A stretch of DNA of 43,819 nucleotides from Cochliopodium minus. Lineage: Eukaryota > Discosea > Himatismenida > Cochliopodiidae. Below, one piece after another: positions 21,030 through 32,944 of the stretch. The stretch covers positions 110,973 to 154,791 of the forward strand of contig JAMYWO010000011.1 of assembly GCA_024220525.1 (NCBI GenBank), given 5' to 3'. Within the stretch, counting starts at the first letter, position 1. Every line of letters starts with the position of its first letter. Under the pieces are notes generated by a model that was not told the DNA's origin, ran no database searches, and saw only the letters and a list, made by a program, of their open reading frames with translations. The translations under genes were made by a program, and so were the position numbers.

Positions 21030-23723
21030 TCAATTATTATTTTCATTATTGGGTTCTTTAGATCCAAATAATCCGCTTATAAAATTCCATCCTTTATTAA
21101 CAATCTCTCCGACAATACCTGTTCCGTACTTTCCTACAAAAATTCAAAAAAAAAAAAATTAAAAATAAATCAAAAAAAAATAGAGAAAGTCAGTTTACTA
21201 TCACCAGAAACCTCACCACTGATCCCATTTACAACACAACTTTAGAAAAAAAATTTAAACATAATTTGAAAATAAAAAATTAAAAAAATAAAAAAATAAA
21301 AAATATTTTACTGGAACATTTCGTTATTATAATTGTATTGGATTAAATAAAGAGGGAAATAAACAATTTGGCTTCTGACGCTGGTGTAATTAGTGTTGAC
21401 ATGAGTAAGAGTAGCCACGGAGTTAGGGTGAAATCTAGTAGCATTAGATCTACACTCAGAAGAGACTTGTGAATCTACCTTTTCTTTTGCCTCCTCCCAA
21501 ATAGAACTGTAGCAAAAAAAAAATAATAAAAAAAAATAAAAAAAAAAATTAAAAAATGATAAAAATAATTAAAATTTATTGAAAAAAAAATAAAATTTTT
21601 TTTTTTTTACTTTTCATTTTCAATTTGAGGATAACAAATTTTTCCGTCGATCATGTTGTTAAAAGGCAAAGGCTTGATTGTGGTGTTTTGATCTAAACAA
21701 ATTTTCTGTTGGGAGACCCACTTCCTGATGTTGTAGTGTTGGGAAGAGGTGAAAATGATCACTTTGTGTGTTTCGCTAACATGTCCTGATGTATATGTCA
21801 TTTTATTTTTTGTCACAGAAACTTTGGTATTTTTTTTGCTTTTAAAAAAAATTAAAAAATAAAAAAAATATTTTAAAATAATCAAAAATAAAATGAAATT
21901 TTTTAAAATAAAATGACAGCTACTAAAGAATGAATATAAAAAAAAAACAGTTTTTTTTTTACGTTTTGGTGGTTGTGTAGTGAACATTTGCGCCATAATC
22001 TGAACTGGTTTTTACTTCATACAATCTAAAAGGAAAGAAAGCTGGGGAGAAAAAAAAAATGAAAATTTGTCAGAAATTCAAAAAAAAAAAATTTAAAAAA
22101 AAAAATTAATTTGAATAAAATATATTTAAAAAAATTCAAAAATATATTTAAAAAATGAAATAAAAATAATTTCATTTATTTTTACCTTGTACACAACTAC
22201 TGCTTTGGACAGCTGCAGCCTTTGAAAAACCTATGGGCTTGAACCATAAATTCTCGAACCATTTCTCCACCAACTTGGGAACTTCCTCCTTCTCAATTAA
22301 AAAATCGTTGAAGAGACATTCGTGTTGGCCACATCCCTCCCTCAAGTCAAGATCTTTGCCTTTAAAAAAAATAAAAAAAGAATTAATAAATGTAAATAAA
22401 AGATAGGTGGAAAAATATTTTTTTTTAAAATAAAAACTTTATTGAGAAAACACTAAAAAAAAAAAAACTAATAATTGCATCGAAATTTAAATCAAAAAAA
22501 TAAAATATTTCACTTTCTTATAAAGATATGTCAATCTGGGTCACAATAAGCAATCCAAAAAAAATTAGGATCAATTATAAACATAATGAGATTCCAATTA
22601 GACAATATTTTTGGAAATCATCTGATATAGATCTCTTAAATTTGATACTTTGAATTTTCATATAATTAAAGTTTTTTGAAACTTTTTTTGAAAATATCAC
22701 AAAAGATATAATGATATTTGAGATATTAGATAAACAAGAATTGATATTGAGATCTTTGATAGTATAATATAGTGAAATTAAAATTTTTTTTTTTTATTTT
22801 TTTGATACCATTAAAGAATGAGGCGATACTTCCCCAGAATCCTTTCCCCTCTGTTTGCTTCTCCTTCTTGATATTCATCTTGATTTTGGATACTTCATCT
22901 TGGTCCTGAATGAGGTAGCCAGGTTGATCAGAAGGGATCTCACCATTATTATTGGGTTGAATAAAATTGTTTGGGTTGTTATGATCTATTAGAGGTGAAT
23001 ATTGGAATCCTTGTTGCTGATTATTATTATTGTTCAATAATGGATTGAATGGGACGTTTATTGGAGGATAATTGTTTGGATTGAATGGAATACTTTGTTG
23101 ATTGTTTATATTGTTTCCATTATCGTCCAGCATCACCCATTCACTCTGAATTTGTTGATTATTTTGTTGATTGTCATAATGATTCTGTATTATGGGCTGA
23201 TTTTGTTGAATATTGATTGGATTTACGTATGGATTTTCTTGTACAACTGCTTCTGGATTGAATGGTGGATTTTCATCAACCATTTCATTATTATTGCTAT
23301 TTTCATTCATTATCGCTTTGTTTTGCTCTTCTTCTAATGGAACATTCAATTTCTTCAATTTATCGCAGATATTTTGCAATTGAATGTGAATTTTGAGTGA
23401 ATTGATATCCCTGTTGAATAATTTTCTACATAATGGGCATTCCAATTGTAATGTGTTTTTGCTATTTGCTGAAATAAATATTAATATTGTTAATAATATT
23501 TTAATTTTCAAAAAAAAAAGATCAATTTACCATAATTTCTCAAGCATCTATCACAAAAAGTATGTCCACTATAAAATTTTTTTCAATATTGAATTAATTA
23601 TTATGTTAATTTTTTTTTCATTTACCATTCAACAAGTCTTGGTTGATTATACAATTCAAGACACAATGGACATACACATTCTTCAGACAATTCTTCTAAT
23701 AATTTGTTATTATTGTTTGACAT
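21030..23723 (-). CDS. RING-finger protein with Asn/Gln-rich centre and conserved C-terminal domain
   Basis: Nine exons (23723-23626, 23568-23531, 23468-22809, 22359-22186, 22041-21963, 21838-21611, 21506-21312, 21239-21199, 21133-21030) close to 538 aa. The N-terminus is a RING: CVCPLC, VECGHTFCDRC, then LECPLCRKLF. It should recruit an E2 enzyme and act as an E3 ubiquitin ligase. Residues about 90-290 are Asn/Gln/Pro-rich and disordered. The C-terminal 250 residues have regular motifs, FFPFRLYEVKTSS, VYFPLYLIQYNYN and VVNGISGEVSGDRKYG. They recall a beta-rich domain found behind zinc ribbons in bacterial and protist proteins. I cannot name that domain with certainty. The intron at 22360-22808 is long for this genome, but phase continuity and lack of a second start support one gene. 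Confidence 0.82.
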
Positions 23724-23950
23724 TGGTTTTAATTTTGATTTTTTTTAATATTTTATTTCTGGAGGTTAGGAATTTTTTAATTACTTTAATGAATTACCAT
23801 CTCTTATTAACAACTTATCAATCTCGGTTTGATTTTAATATGAAGGTATATTTTAACAAAATTTTATTATAAGAGAATAAATTATTCAGTGATTTGAAAA
23901 AAAAAAAATTCATTTGGTCAAACAAAAAAACCAAATCATTCACCATTCCA

Positions 23951-26900
23951 ATGATGAAATCAGCTATAAAGTTGAATAATACCAATAAATCAAAATTTTT
24001 TAAGAATATCTTCAAACATTTATCACTTTTGAATACAAAAAACCTATCTATTCAACAGAATCAAACATTCCCAAAGCATTTTTCTTCTTTCAATACAATA
24101 ATTCAACAAGAATACAAAAATAAAATAAAAAAAAAAAAGAATTTAACCTTCTTTCAACCAAAAAAACAATTTCATAACCTAACACCCATTGATAAAATGT
24201 CTTTGATCAGTAAATATTGGGAATCTCAAGAAGAAATAAAAAAGGTAACGAATAAATAAAATTTTTTGTTGTCTTTATATTTTGTTTTATAATTTATCAT
24301 TATGCTTTCAAATTGTCTCACATTCTTTTATAGAGGCAAAATGATCTTAAATTTGATTTGACACCAGAAGAAATCACAAAATTGACAGAAGAATCAATTG
24401 AATATTCAAAGAAGATACAAGATGAAATCGCAAATGAAAAAGCGCCAAATTTTGTTAATGTTGTAAAAAGATTGGAAGATTTGAATGCATTTTTAGGACC
24501 TATAGTCAACAGTAATCAAACAAATAACAATGACGATATATTTAAACATTTTTATAACTATAAATTTTATAGGTTTGACATTCATGCAACATGTTTCAAC
24601 TGATAAACTCATAAGAGAATCATCATCGGAATCTGAAAAGAAATTGGAGGCATTTGATATCGAATGCAATTTGAGACAAGATGTATATGCTAATGTTGTT
24701 AAGGTTAGAGATTTGAAGGAGAATCTTGATGAGATAGATAAGAGATTGTTGGAGAAAACCTTGCAAGATTACGAAAGAAATGGATTGGGATTAGAAAAAG
24801 AAAAGAGAGAACAATACAAAGAGATGAAAACAAGTAATACCCTTTTTTTTTTTTTAAAAAGATATAATTGAAATTTTGTTATAGATAAAAGATGAAAATT
24901 GATTAGATTTTAATAGATTATATTTAAAATTTATTTATTTTTTGAAAAGAAATCTCCGAACTTTGCAACAAATTTCAACAAAACTTGAATGAAGACACCA
25001 CCAAGGTTCTCTTCACCGAAAAGGAGTTGGACGGATGCACCAAGGACTTCTTGGAAGGGCTCACCAAAGACGAGAATGGAAACTACATCGTCTCATTAAA
25101 GTACCCCGAGCTTTTCCCTACCTTGCTCTACGCTAAAAACCCTGAGACAAGAAAGAAGCTTTATTTGACCAATGCAAGCAACTGTAACGAGGAGAACATC
25201 CCTATCTTGCAAGAGGTTGCCGAGTTGAGACACAAGTGTGCTAATTTGATGGGATATGAGACTCACTCTGACTACGTTCTAGAGATTAGAATGGCAAAAT
25301 CAAGAAAACACGTTTTGGAGTTTTTGAACGGACTTTTTGAAAAGCTTAAACCTTCTGCTTTGTAAATTTTTTTTTTTCCTTTTTTGAATTCTTACAATTT
25401 ATATTTCCTTTAGGAAAGATCTCGATAAATTTTTGGAGTTTAAAAGACAAGATGATCCTAACGCAACCGTCATCGAACGTAAAAGAAACAACACAATTTG
25501 GAGTGTTTTTTATAGTTAATTTATCGTGTGTTTTTATTTAACATTTACAAAAATAAATAGCATGGGACTTCAGGTACATTCTTTTTTAATTATTTTTTTT
25601 TAATTATTTATAATTATTTCTTAAATTATTTCTTAAATTTTTTAATTATTTTTGAATTATTTTTTTTTCATTTTTTTTTTTTTCAATCTAGATATTACAA
25701 TAGATTGAGATTGGAGAGAGATTATGGAGTTGATGATGACTTCATCAAGGACTATTTCCCTATGGAGGTAGTTACAGAGGGGATGTTGAAAATCTACCAA
25801 AAGATCCTTTCTCTTCGCTTCGAGAAGTTGGAGAAGGCTCATGTATGGCATGAAGATGTTGTCACTTATGGTGTTTATGACAAACAAACAAACTCTTTTC
25901 TTGGACATTTCTACTTAGTAAAATAATTTTTATTTTTATTTATTTTTATTTTCTTTTTGTTTTATTGTTTGTTTTATTCTTTATTTTTTATTTTTATTTT
26001 TATTTTTTATTTTTTATTTATTTTTTATTTATTTTTTATAATTTTTATTATTTTTATTTTATTTTTATTTTATTTTTATTTTTATTTTTATTTTATTTTT
26101 ATTTCATTTTTAAAATAGGATTTATTCCCAAGAGAAGGGAAATATGGTCATGCTGTAAAATTTTTTTTTTTTTTTTTGATACTATATTAACATAATTTAT
26201 AAATAATTATTCTTTAGGCGGCTTTTCCTCTCCAAAGAACCTTTGAAATTGAAAAAGGTGGAAAAAGAAAGGAGATAGCAGGTGATTACCTTTTTTTTTA
26301 TTTCAAATTTTAAATTTTATTTCGTTTACTTCTTTTGTATGATTATTAATTTTTTTTTTTTTTTCCAAAAAATCAGCTGCAATGGTCGCAAACTTTACTA
26401 AAGCAACCAAAGATAAACCTTCTCTCCTCAAATTTGATGAAGTCGAAACTTATTTTCAGTAACAATTTTTTATTTTTTTTTATTTTTTTTTTTTTAATTT
26501 TTTATTTTTTTATTTTTTTTTTTTTTTTTTGAAAGTGAATTTGGACATATCATGCACAACTGTAAAAAATATTTTTTTTTTTTTGTTTTTTTTGTTCATT
26601 TATTATTCCTTTTTTCTTTAAAAGTATGCAGCACAGCAAGATATGCTAGAATGTCAGGTACTTCTGTCGAAAGAGACTTTGTAGAAGCTCCATCTCAAAT
26701 GCTTGAAAATTGGGTAAAAAGAAATAAATTAAAAATGATGATGAAAATAAAATAAAATAAAATAAGAAATAATTTATTGAAAATTTTTAAAACAAAATAA
26801 GAATAAAAATAAAATAAAATATTTTTAAATGAAATAAAATAATTTTTAAAATGAAATAAAAATAATTTATTAAAGTGAAAATGAAATAAATAATAAAATA

Positions 26901-27791
26901 AATTGAGAAATAATTTATTAAGAATAATTGATAAATAATTTTTTTTTTTTTTTTTTTTCATTTTTTAAAAGTGTTACCAAGAACAAGTTTTGAATTTGTT
27001 GAGCGGACATTATCAAGACCATAACAAGAAATTGCCTTTGGACATTGTTCAAAAGTTGAAAACCACCAAGAACTGCTCTGTGGGAATTCTCAACACCAGA
27101 CAGTTGTTCTTCGGAATTTTCGATCAGACCCTCCACGGACAAGGGAAGTCTGACCTGAACCATCTTTGGAGTAAATTGACTGAGGAAGTTTTTTTGATCA
27201 AAGATGATACTCAATTTGGTGTATTATTTTTTTATTTTTTTTATTATTTTATATTTTATTTAATTTATTTTTTATTTTATTTTTTTATTTTTTTATTTAT
27301 TTTATTATTTTGATTAAATTATATTTTTTTTGATAGAACCCTGCTGCAAATTTTGGGCATTTGGTTGGAGGGTACGATGCGCAATATTATGGATACTTGT
27401 AATTTTTCGATTTTTTCATTTATTTTTTTTTTTAAAAAATTTGTTCTTATTTTCTTTTAAAAAAAAAATATTACAGATACAGCGAAGTTTTCAGTGATGA
27501 TATGTTTGTCAACAAATTTTTAAAGAGGTAAAAAAAAAGTCCTTTCTTATTTTTTATTTTTTTCTTTTCAATTTTTTTTTTAATATTTTTATTTTAAATA
27601 TTTTTTTTAAATTTTTTTTAAATAGTGAGGAAGGTGTTCTTTCAGAGAAAGTCGGGTTGGAGTACAGAAATCATATTTTGGCTCCAGGTGGTACCAGAGA
27701 TAGCATGGAGAGTTTGAAACTCTTTCTTGGTCGTGAGCCTGATCAAAAGGCTTTTCTCATCAACAAGGGTCTTCAAGTTTCCAACCTTTAA
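23951..27791 (+). CDS. M3-family oligopeptidase (thimet oligopeptidase/neurolysin type)
   Basis: Sixteen exons close in phase to 757 aa. Zinc-site residues are visible in [12 protein letters not shown], the HExxH of M3 peptidases, with the third ligand in [12 protein letters not shown]. Other family hallmarks are [38 protein letters not shown] and [21 protein letters not shown]. The enzyme cleaves short peptides in cytosol or organelle. The N-terminal 80 residues are basic, Ser/Asn/Lys-rich and nearly free of acidic residues, like a mitochondrial targeting sequence; the import is inferred. An exon of only 13 bases (25561-25573) codes PWDFR, and an intron at 26459-26535 splits the His codon of HEFGH. 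Start at 23951 (second Met at 23954). Confidence 0.93.
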
Positions 27792-27900
27792 AACTATTTT
27801 TTTTGACATTTAATTAAAAAATTACTTTAAAAACTTTTTTTTTTTTTTTAGATTTAATTTTAAATAAAAAAAAATAAAAAAAAAAAAAATTAAAAAAAAA

Positions 27901-29787
27901 ATGGCGCATAAAATTTTATCTATCGTCAAGAATTGTTTCGTTGCTATCTTTGGAATAATATTATATGCTATCATAGGTTAATTCTTAATTTTTTTCTCAA
28001 AAAGAAATTTCATTTTCTTATTTTTTTATTGCATTTAATTATCCGTGTTTTTTTTTAAAACATAAATTTAGGATTCGCATTCTCCAAATCGAAGATATTC
28101 GATAGCAAATCCTCTCAAGAATTTGGAAAATATTTATATTATTTTTTGACGCCCACCTTTTTGCTGTATTAACTTTTCAACTTATCCCTCTAAAAGAATT
28201 ACTTATTTAAAAATTGATTTTAGGTATAATATCTCCCAGCATTTCAATCTTTCTAACTTATCAAAATTTTGGCCATTATTTTGTAAAAAAAAAAAAAAAG
28301 AAAATTAAAAAAATGAAATAAAAATATGAAAATAAATTAAAAAAATAAACAAAATTTAAATTGTAGTGTTTTTTGCTATTCTTGTTTCTGTTGGGTAAAA
28401 AAAAAGTAAAAATTTTGTAACATTTTTTATTTAAATCACTTTTTTTTTTAAAAAGAACTTTGGTTGGGTAAAAATAGTTCAAAATTTAAAAATTGTAATT
28501 AACGAAACAAAATTTTTTAGTTACATTGTCAAAGTTTTGTTCAAAGTTGATAACAAATTTTCTAAAGTAAAAAAATATTTTTTTTTTAATTTTCATTAAG
28601 AATCTTTCAAATTCTAAAAGGTTGCAATAATGTAAAACAGAATTTTTTTTTTTTTTGAATTTAAAAAATTATTTTTGAAAGGAGCATCGCAACACCAAAT
28701 ATTGGTAAAATAAAAATATTTTTTTCTAATTTTATAATGTATTAAATTATTCAAAATTTTTTTTTAGCATCCATTCCACTGTACATTGCACAAATATTGT
28801 TTTTTGATGGTGGTATATTACAAAATTATGAGAATTCAGAAAATTCATTGACATACATTTCTATTTTGCTCATTTTAATGGGAATGTTTATGTGGGTACA
28901 AAAAATTTTTTTTTTTTTTTTAATTATTTTAATTTTTTTAAAGATAATTGTAAAAAATTTTATGTTGTCTGATAAAAACACTTTCAAGGAAAATAATGAT
29001 GAAAATTCTCCTCTATTAATAGATAATGAAGATGATATTTTATTGGATAATAAAAACAAAGGAGACAATCTTGGAATAGAAGAAAATGAAAAAACAAATG
29101 GTGGGAAGAAATGTTTTAAAAAATTTTTGTTAAAATTGAAAATATTATTTGTTAATCCTCCTGTATTATTTGCTATTTTTGGTAAAATAATTATTTTAAT
29201 AAAAGTTAAGAAGAATAAACAGTTTTGTAGGTATTTTGATTGGAATGATAGAACCTTTAAAGAACTTGTTATTTATTTCTCCTACAAACACAAAGCCTCC
29301 TTTAATTTTTATTGGAAATATTATAAAAAACTCTTCATCTGGATTTGTCAATCTTTTGTTGGTGATAGTGGGGATAACGTTTAGTGGTGTATCCTTTATG
29401 AATCAAAAAATATTAGAAAAAAAAGTTATTTTCGGAATATGTTTGGGAAGATTATTTATTGTTCCATCTATTTTGTAAAAAAAAATTTTTTTCTTTTAAA
29501 TTTTTTTTTTATCTTTTTATTTTCTCTAAAGAACATTTGTTATTTTTGGATTTTCAAAAATGAAATGGATACCTCAAGACCCAACTTTGACTTTGGTCAT
29601 GCTTTTGGAAACAACCACACCCACAAACATTGAAATAATTTTAATTTCTCAATTAGAAAGTTTTTGTGAAAAAGAAGTGGCAATAACTCTGTTTTGGATG
29701 TATTCTGTCAGTTCTCTTACAGTTCCACTATTTAATATTTTTCATATAACTTTTTTAGAATCTTCATATTGGATGAATTTGACATAA
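27901..29787 (+). CDS. Auxin-efflux-carrier (PIN/PILS-like) family membrane transporter
   Basis: Eleven exons (27901-27976, 28072-28165, 28224-28282, 28367-28394, 28521-28566, 28621-28631, 28682-28704, 28768-28895, 28944-29181, 29231-29474, 29532-29787) close to 400 aa. Hydrophobic helices alternate with a central hydrophilic loop (about residues 165-220, Asp/Asn/Glu-rich). The first half has GKYLYYFLTPTFLLYN and TPNIASIPLYIAQIL. The second half has NPPVLFAIFGILIGMIEPL, LLLVIVGITFSG and LETTTPTNIEIILISQ. The split ten-helix plan with a loop and Pro-crossing helices is that of the Mem_trans family. These carry organic anions, such as auxin in plants; the substrate here is unknown. Start ATG follows a long A-run 110 bases after the peptidase stop. 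The 11-base exon 28621-28631 is needed for phase. Confidence 0.78.
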
Positions 29788-29871
29788 ATTAATAAATGAA
29801 TAAAAAAAAAAAATTAAAAAAAAAATAAATAATTTATTCGAAAAAATTTTGATTTAATTATTTTGTTTTTA

Positions 29872-32794
29872 TTAAACAATATTCTTAAAAGTTAGAAATA
29901 ATTGCAACAATAATCTCAGAAATCCTCTCTTTATCTGATTGAAAGCAGCCAAAACATCAATTTCTCCCATCAAATATCTCTGTGAAAGGATGTAAAGCTC
30001 TCCAGACTCTGTGGTGATGTTCTCCAACATAAGGAGTATCTGGTTTTGAACGAAAACGTTGTTCATATCCAAAACACAATGAGTACTATACTTCAAAATA
30101 TTCTCTACTTTTCCATTGAAAGACTCTCCATCAAAATCTTTTTTTTAAAGAAATTTTTAATAAATTTAAAAAAAACAAAAAAAAAAATAAATAAAAAATA
30201 AAATAAATAAAAATGTTATTTTTTTTAAACCTTTTTCACTTTCAAACATTTTCTTTATTTCAGTAGTTATTATGGTGATGTACTTGAAATTTTGCTCAAA
30301 ACTTTCGTGTTCGATTTTGTCTTTTTGAGACATCAACTCGTTGAGAGAAACGAGGGGAGTAGTGGGATCGACCAGCTCGGAGCTTCCTTCTTGGATGTTT
30401 TTGAGTATTTCTACCAAATTTACTACAAAACTGTAAACAAACTTGTCATATCTCTCTTTCTTTTCTTCACTAAAAAAATTTTAAAAAATTTAAATTTAAA
30501 ATAAAAAAATTAAAATTTTAAAAAAAATTAATTGAAATTTAAAATGAAAAAAACCTTGAGGTGTCGTTGGTGTAAGAGTTTGCCAAATCTACCAAGAATA
30601 TGCTGTCATAAACAAATTTGGGAATTCTCTTGATTAATTTCATTTTCATGTTTTGATTTCCTTTTTAAAAAAAATATTAAAAATTAAAAATAAATAAAAA
30701 TTAAAAATTGAATAAAAAAATAAAAAATAAAATAAAATGAAAATGAAATAATGAACATTCTACCAATATAATTAGAACAACTCATACAGGATAAGACTAC
30801 TTTGTCCAAGTTTTCGGAGAATTTCAATTTGTCCCACTTTTGGATGTCTTTGGTCATTACCTTGATTTGGTTGACAGATGTGACTATCTTTTTAACTAAT
30901 GGGTCAAACTCAATAGAGTTTTTCTGTTGACAAAAAAATTTATTAAATAATAAAAAAAATAAAAAATGTGATAAAAATAATGAAAAACCAAAAGTGATGA
31001 ATAAAAAATTTAAAAATTAAAATTAAAAATATAAAAAAAATTAAAAAAAACAACAATAAATTAAAAATTTATTAAATAAATCAAAAAAAAACCAATAATA
31101 AAATAAATTTTTAAAATAAATTTAAAAATTTTTTATAAAAAAATCAAAAAAATCAAAAAAAATAATATGAAATTATAAAAAAAATATTTTAAAATTGAGA
31201 AAAATTAGTTTTACGGAGTTTTGTTCAACATTTTGATTGTTTTGTTCAATGGTTATGGAGTTATTCTGACCAGAATACTTTGAAATAAAGTTTTGGTAGT
31301 ATTGGAGGGTCTCTTGGATTTGGGAAACGGATTTTCGAAGAGATTGGTTCTCATTGAGCAAAAGGTAGATCTGATGGAGAGAAAGGTTGTTGACGTGGTC
31401 GTTCTCGCTCCCTTCTGATAACTTTCGCACTTCCATTTCGATTTTTTCGAGGGAATCTAACTGTGTTTCGAGTTGGTTTTTGTTTTTTTCGTAATTTTCG
31501 ACTAATGAATCTAATGATTGGAAAAATAAAAGTTAAAAAAAAAATATTAGTGAAATTTTTGAAAAAAAAAAATGATTGAAAAAAAATAAATAATTGATTA
31601 TTTTAAATAAGTTTCAAAATAAAAAAATAATTAAAATTGAAAAAAAATAAATAATTGATAATTTTAAAGAATTAAAAAAATAATTGATTATTTTAAATAA
31701 GTTTCAAAATCAAAAAAATAATTAAAATTGAAAATTTTAAAGAATTAAAAAATAATTAGTTATTTTTTGAAAATAAAAAGTTATTTTTTAAAAAATCTTT
31801 TAAATATTTTTAAAATTAAATCTTTTATAACATACCTTTCAAATGGATCATTTGTTCGATCTCTTTTTTGATCTCCTCATTGTTTATCAAATTGAGATCC
31901 AAGATCTGGAATTTGGATTGGATCTCTTTGATGTCGAACTTGAGAGAGTTGATCTCATCTTGGAGTCCCTTGTTCTCGAAGATGGTGTGTTGGATCAAAG
32001 TGGAAAGGTTCTTGAGGAGAATTTCGACGTCGGAATTCATGGCGGAAGATTTTTTCTCCTCTTTGGCTTTTTCTAGCTTCAACAAAAATTCTTCGTTGGC
32101 TTCTTTGAGCTTATTTTCCAAGTTCAATTGATTTTGTTGGAGACCATCAAGTTGGGAGAGAACCTTTTTGAAAATAAAACAAATTTTTTTAAATGATTAA
32201 TTAAAATTTAATAAAATTGATTAAAATGATTTTTGAACAAATTTAAAAAAATTAAATAAAAAAAAATTAAAAATTTAAATTAAAAAAAATTTAATTTAAA
32301 TAAAAAAAAATTAAATTAATATTTAAAAATATTAATTGAATAATAAAATTAATTTTCATTTTTTTTTATGTTCAAAAAAAATATTAAAAATAAAAATAAA
32401 AATATGTTCAATAAAAAAATAATTTTTTTTACAGAGTTCAAAACAGTTTCTGTGTTTCCCTTTTTGGAAGCCTCTCTTAATTGCTTTTTCAACTTTTTGA
32501 TGTGCTGAGATCCTTTGTCGGATTTGACTTTGAGTTTTTGGAGTTTGGTTTTGAGATCCATGTTCTTGCTTTCGAGATCTTGAACCTTGTCGAGGATGTT
32601 ATCTTTTTTGTCCTCTTCTTTCTCTTGGTTACCACCTCCAATGTCATGAAACTTTCTTTCTTCAAGTGCTTTTGGCATCAATTGATAGATGTGAGTATCT
32701 CTGTTCAATCCTTTCAATCTGTGTGTTCCAAGATCTTTATGGATTGGATTTCCCAATTCTTTCAATTTTGGTTCGACTTCTTCCCAAACTGTTC
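29872..32794 (-). CDS. 3' part of a class III cyclase: end of catalytic domain, coiled coils, helical C-terminus
   Basis: Exons (about 32794-32433, 32163-31836, 31510-31215, 30923-30764, 30660-30555, 30469-30231 and 30137-29872) join in phase. The first codes TVWEEVEPKLKEL, then KDLGTHRLKGLNRDTHIYQL, the typical last strand and helix of a class III cyclase domain. Heptad-rich coiled coils follow for about 250 residues. The last roughly 250 are mainly helical (VDLANSYTNDTS, MLENITTESGELY, FNQIKRGFLRLLLQLFL) and not recognised. No start codon or catalytic core lies upstream; the frame meets the N at 32795. It is the exact complement of the truncated gene at 1-1826. Joining them, allowing one shared base, gives ILISGTVWEEVE and a protein of about 1,092 aa. 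Confidence 0.85.
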
Positions 32795-32795
32795 N
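32795..32795. other. Single N: probable block junction 2
   Basis: The N divides the 5' end of a cyclase exon (left) from a 9-base tandem repeat inside a TPR-gene intron (right). Two unrelated minus-strand reading frames are each interrupted exactly here. Confidence 0.8.
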
Positions 32796-32875
32796 TTTAT
32801 TTATTTTATTTATTTTATTTATTTTATTTATTTTATTTATTTTATTTATTTTATTTATTTTATTTATTTTAATTT
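32796..32875. repeat. ATTTATTTT tandem repeat (block edge)
   Basis: About eight copies of a 9-base ATTTATTTT unit run up to the N at 32795. The same unit, in the same orientation, ends the window at about 43750-43819. They are most simply two ends of one intronic repeat in the TPR gene. Confidence 0.85.
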
Positions 32876-32944
32876 ATATTATTATATTTTATTTTTATTT
32901 TTTTCTTTTTCCATTATTTTTATTTTATTTTATTTTGAAATTAC

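Noticed and set aside
32796-32875. CRISPR-like or satellite array
   Set aside because: The unit is 9 bases of A/T without spacers; it is a microsatellite in eukaryotic introns.
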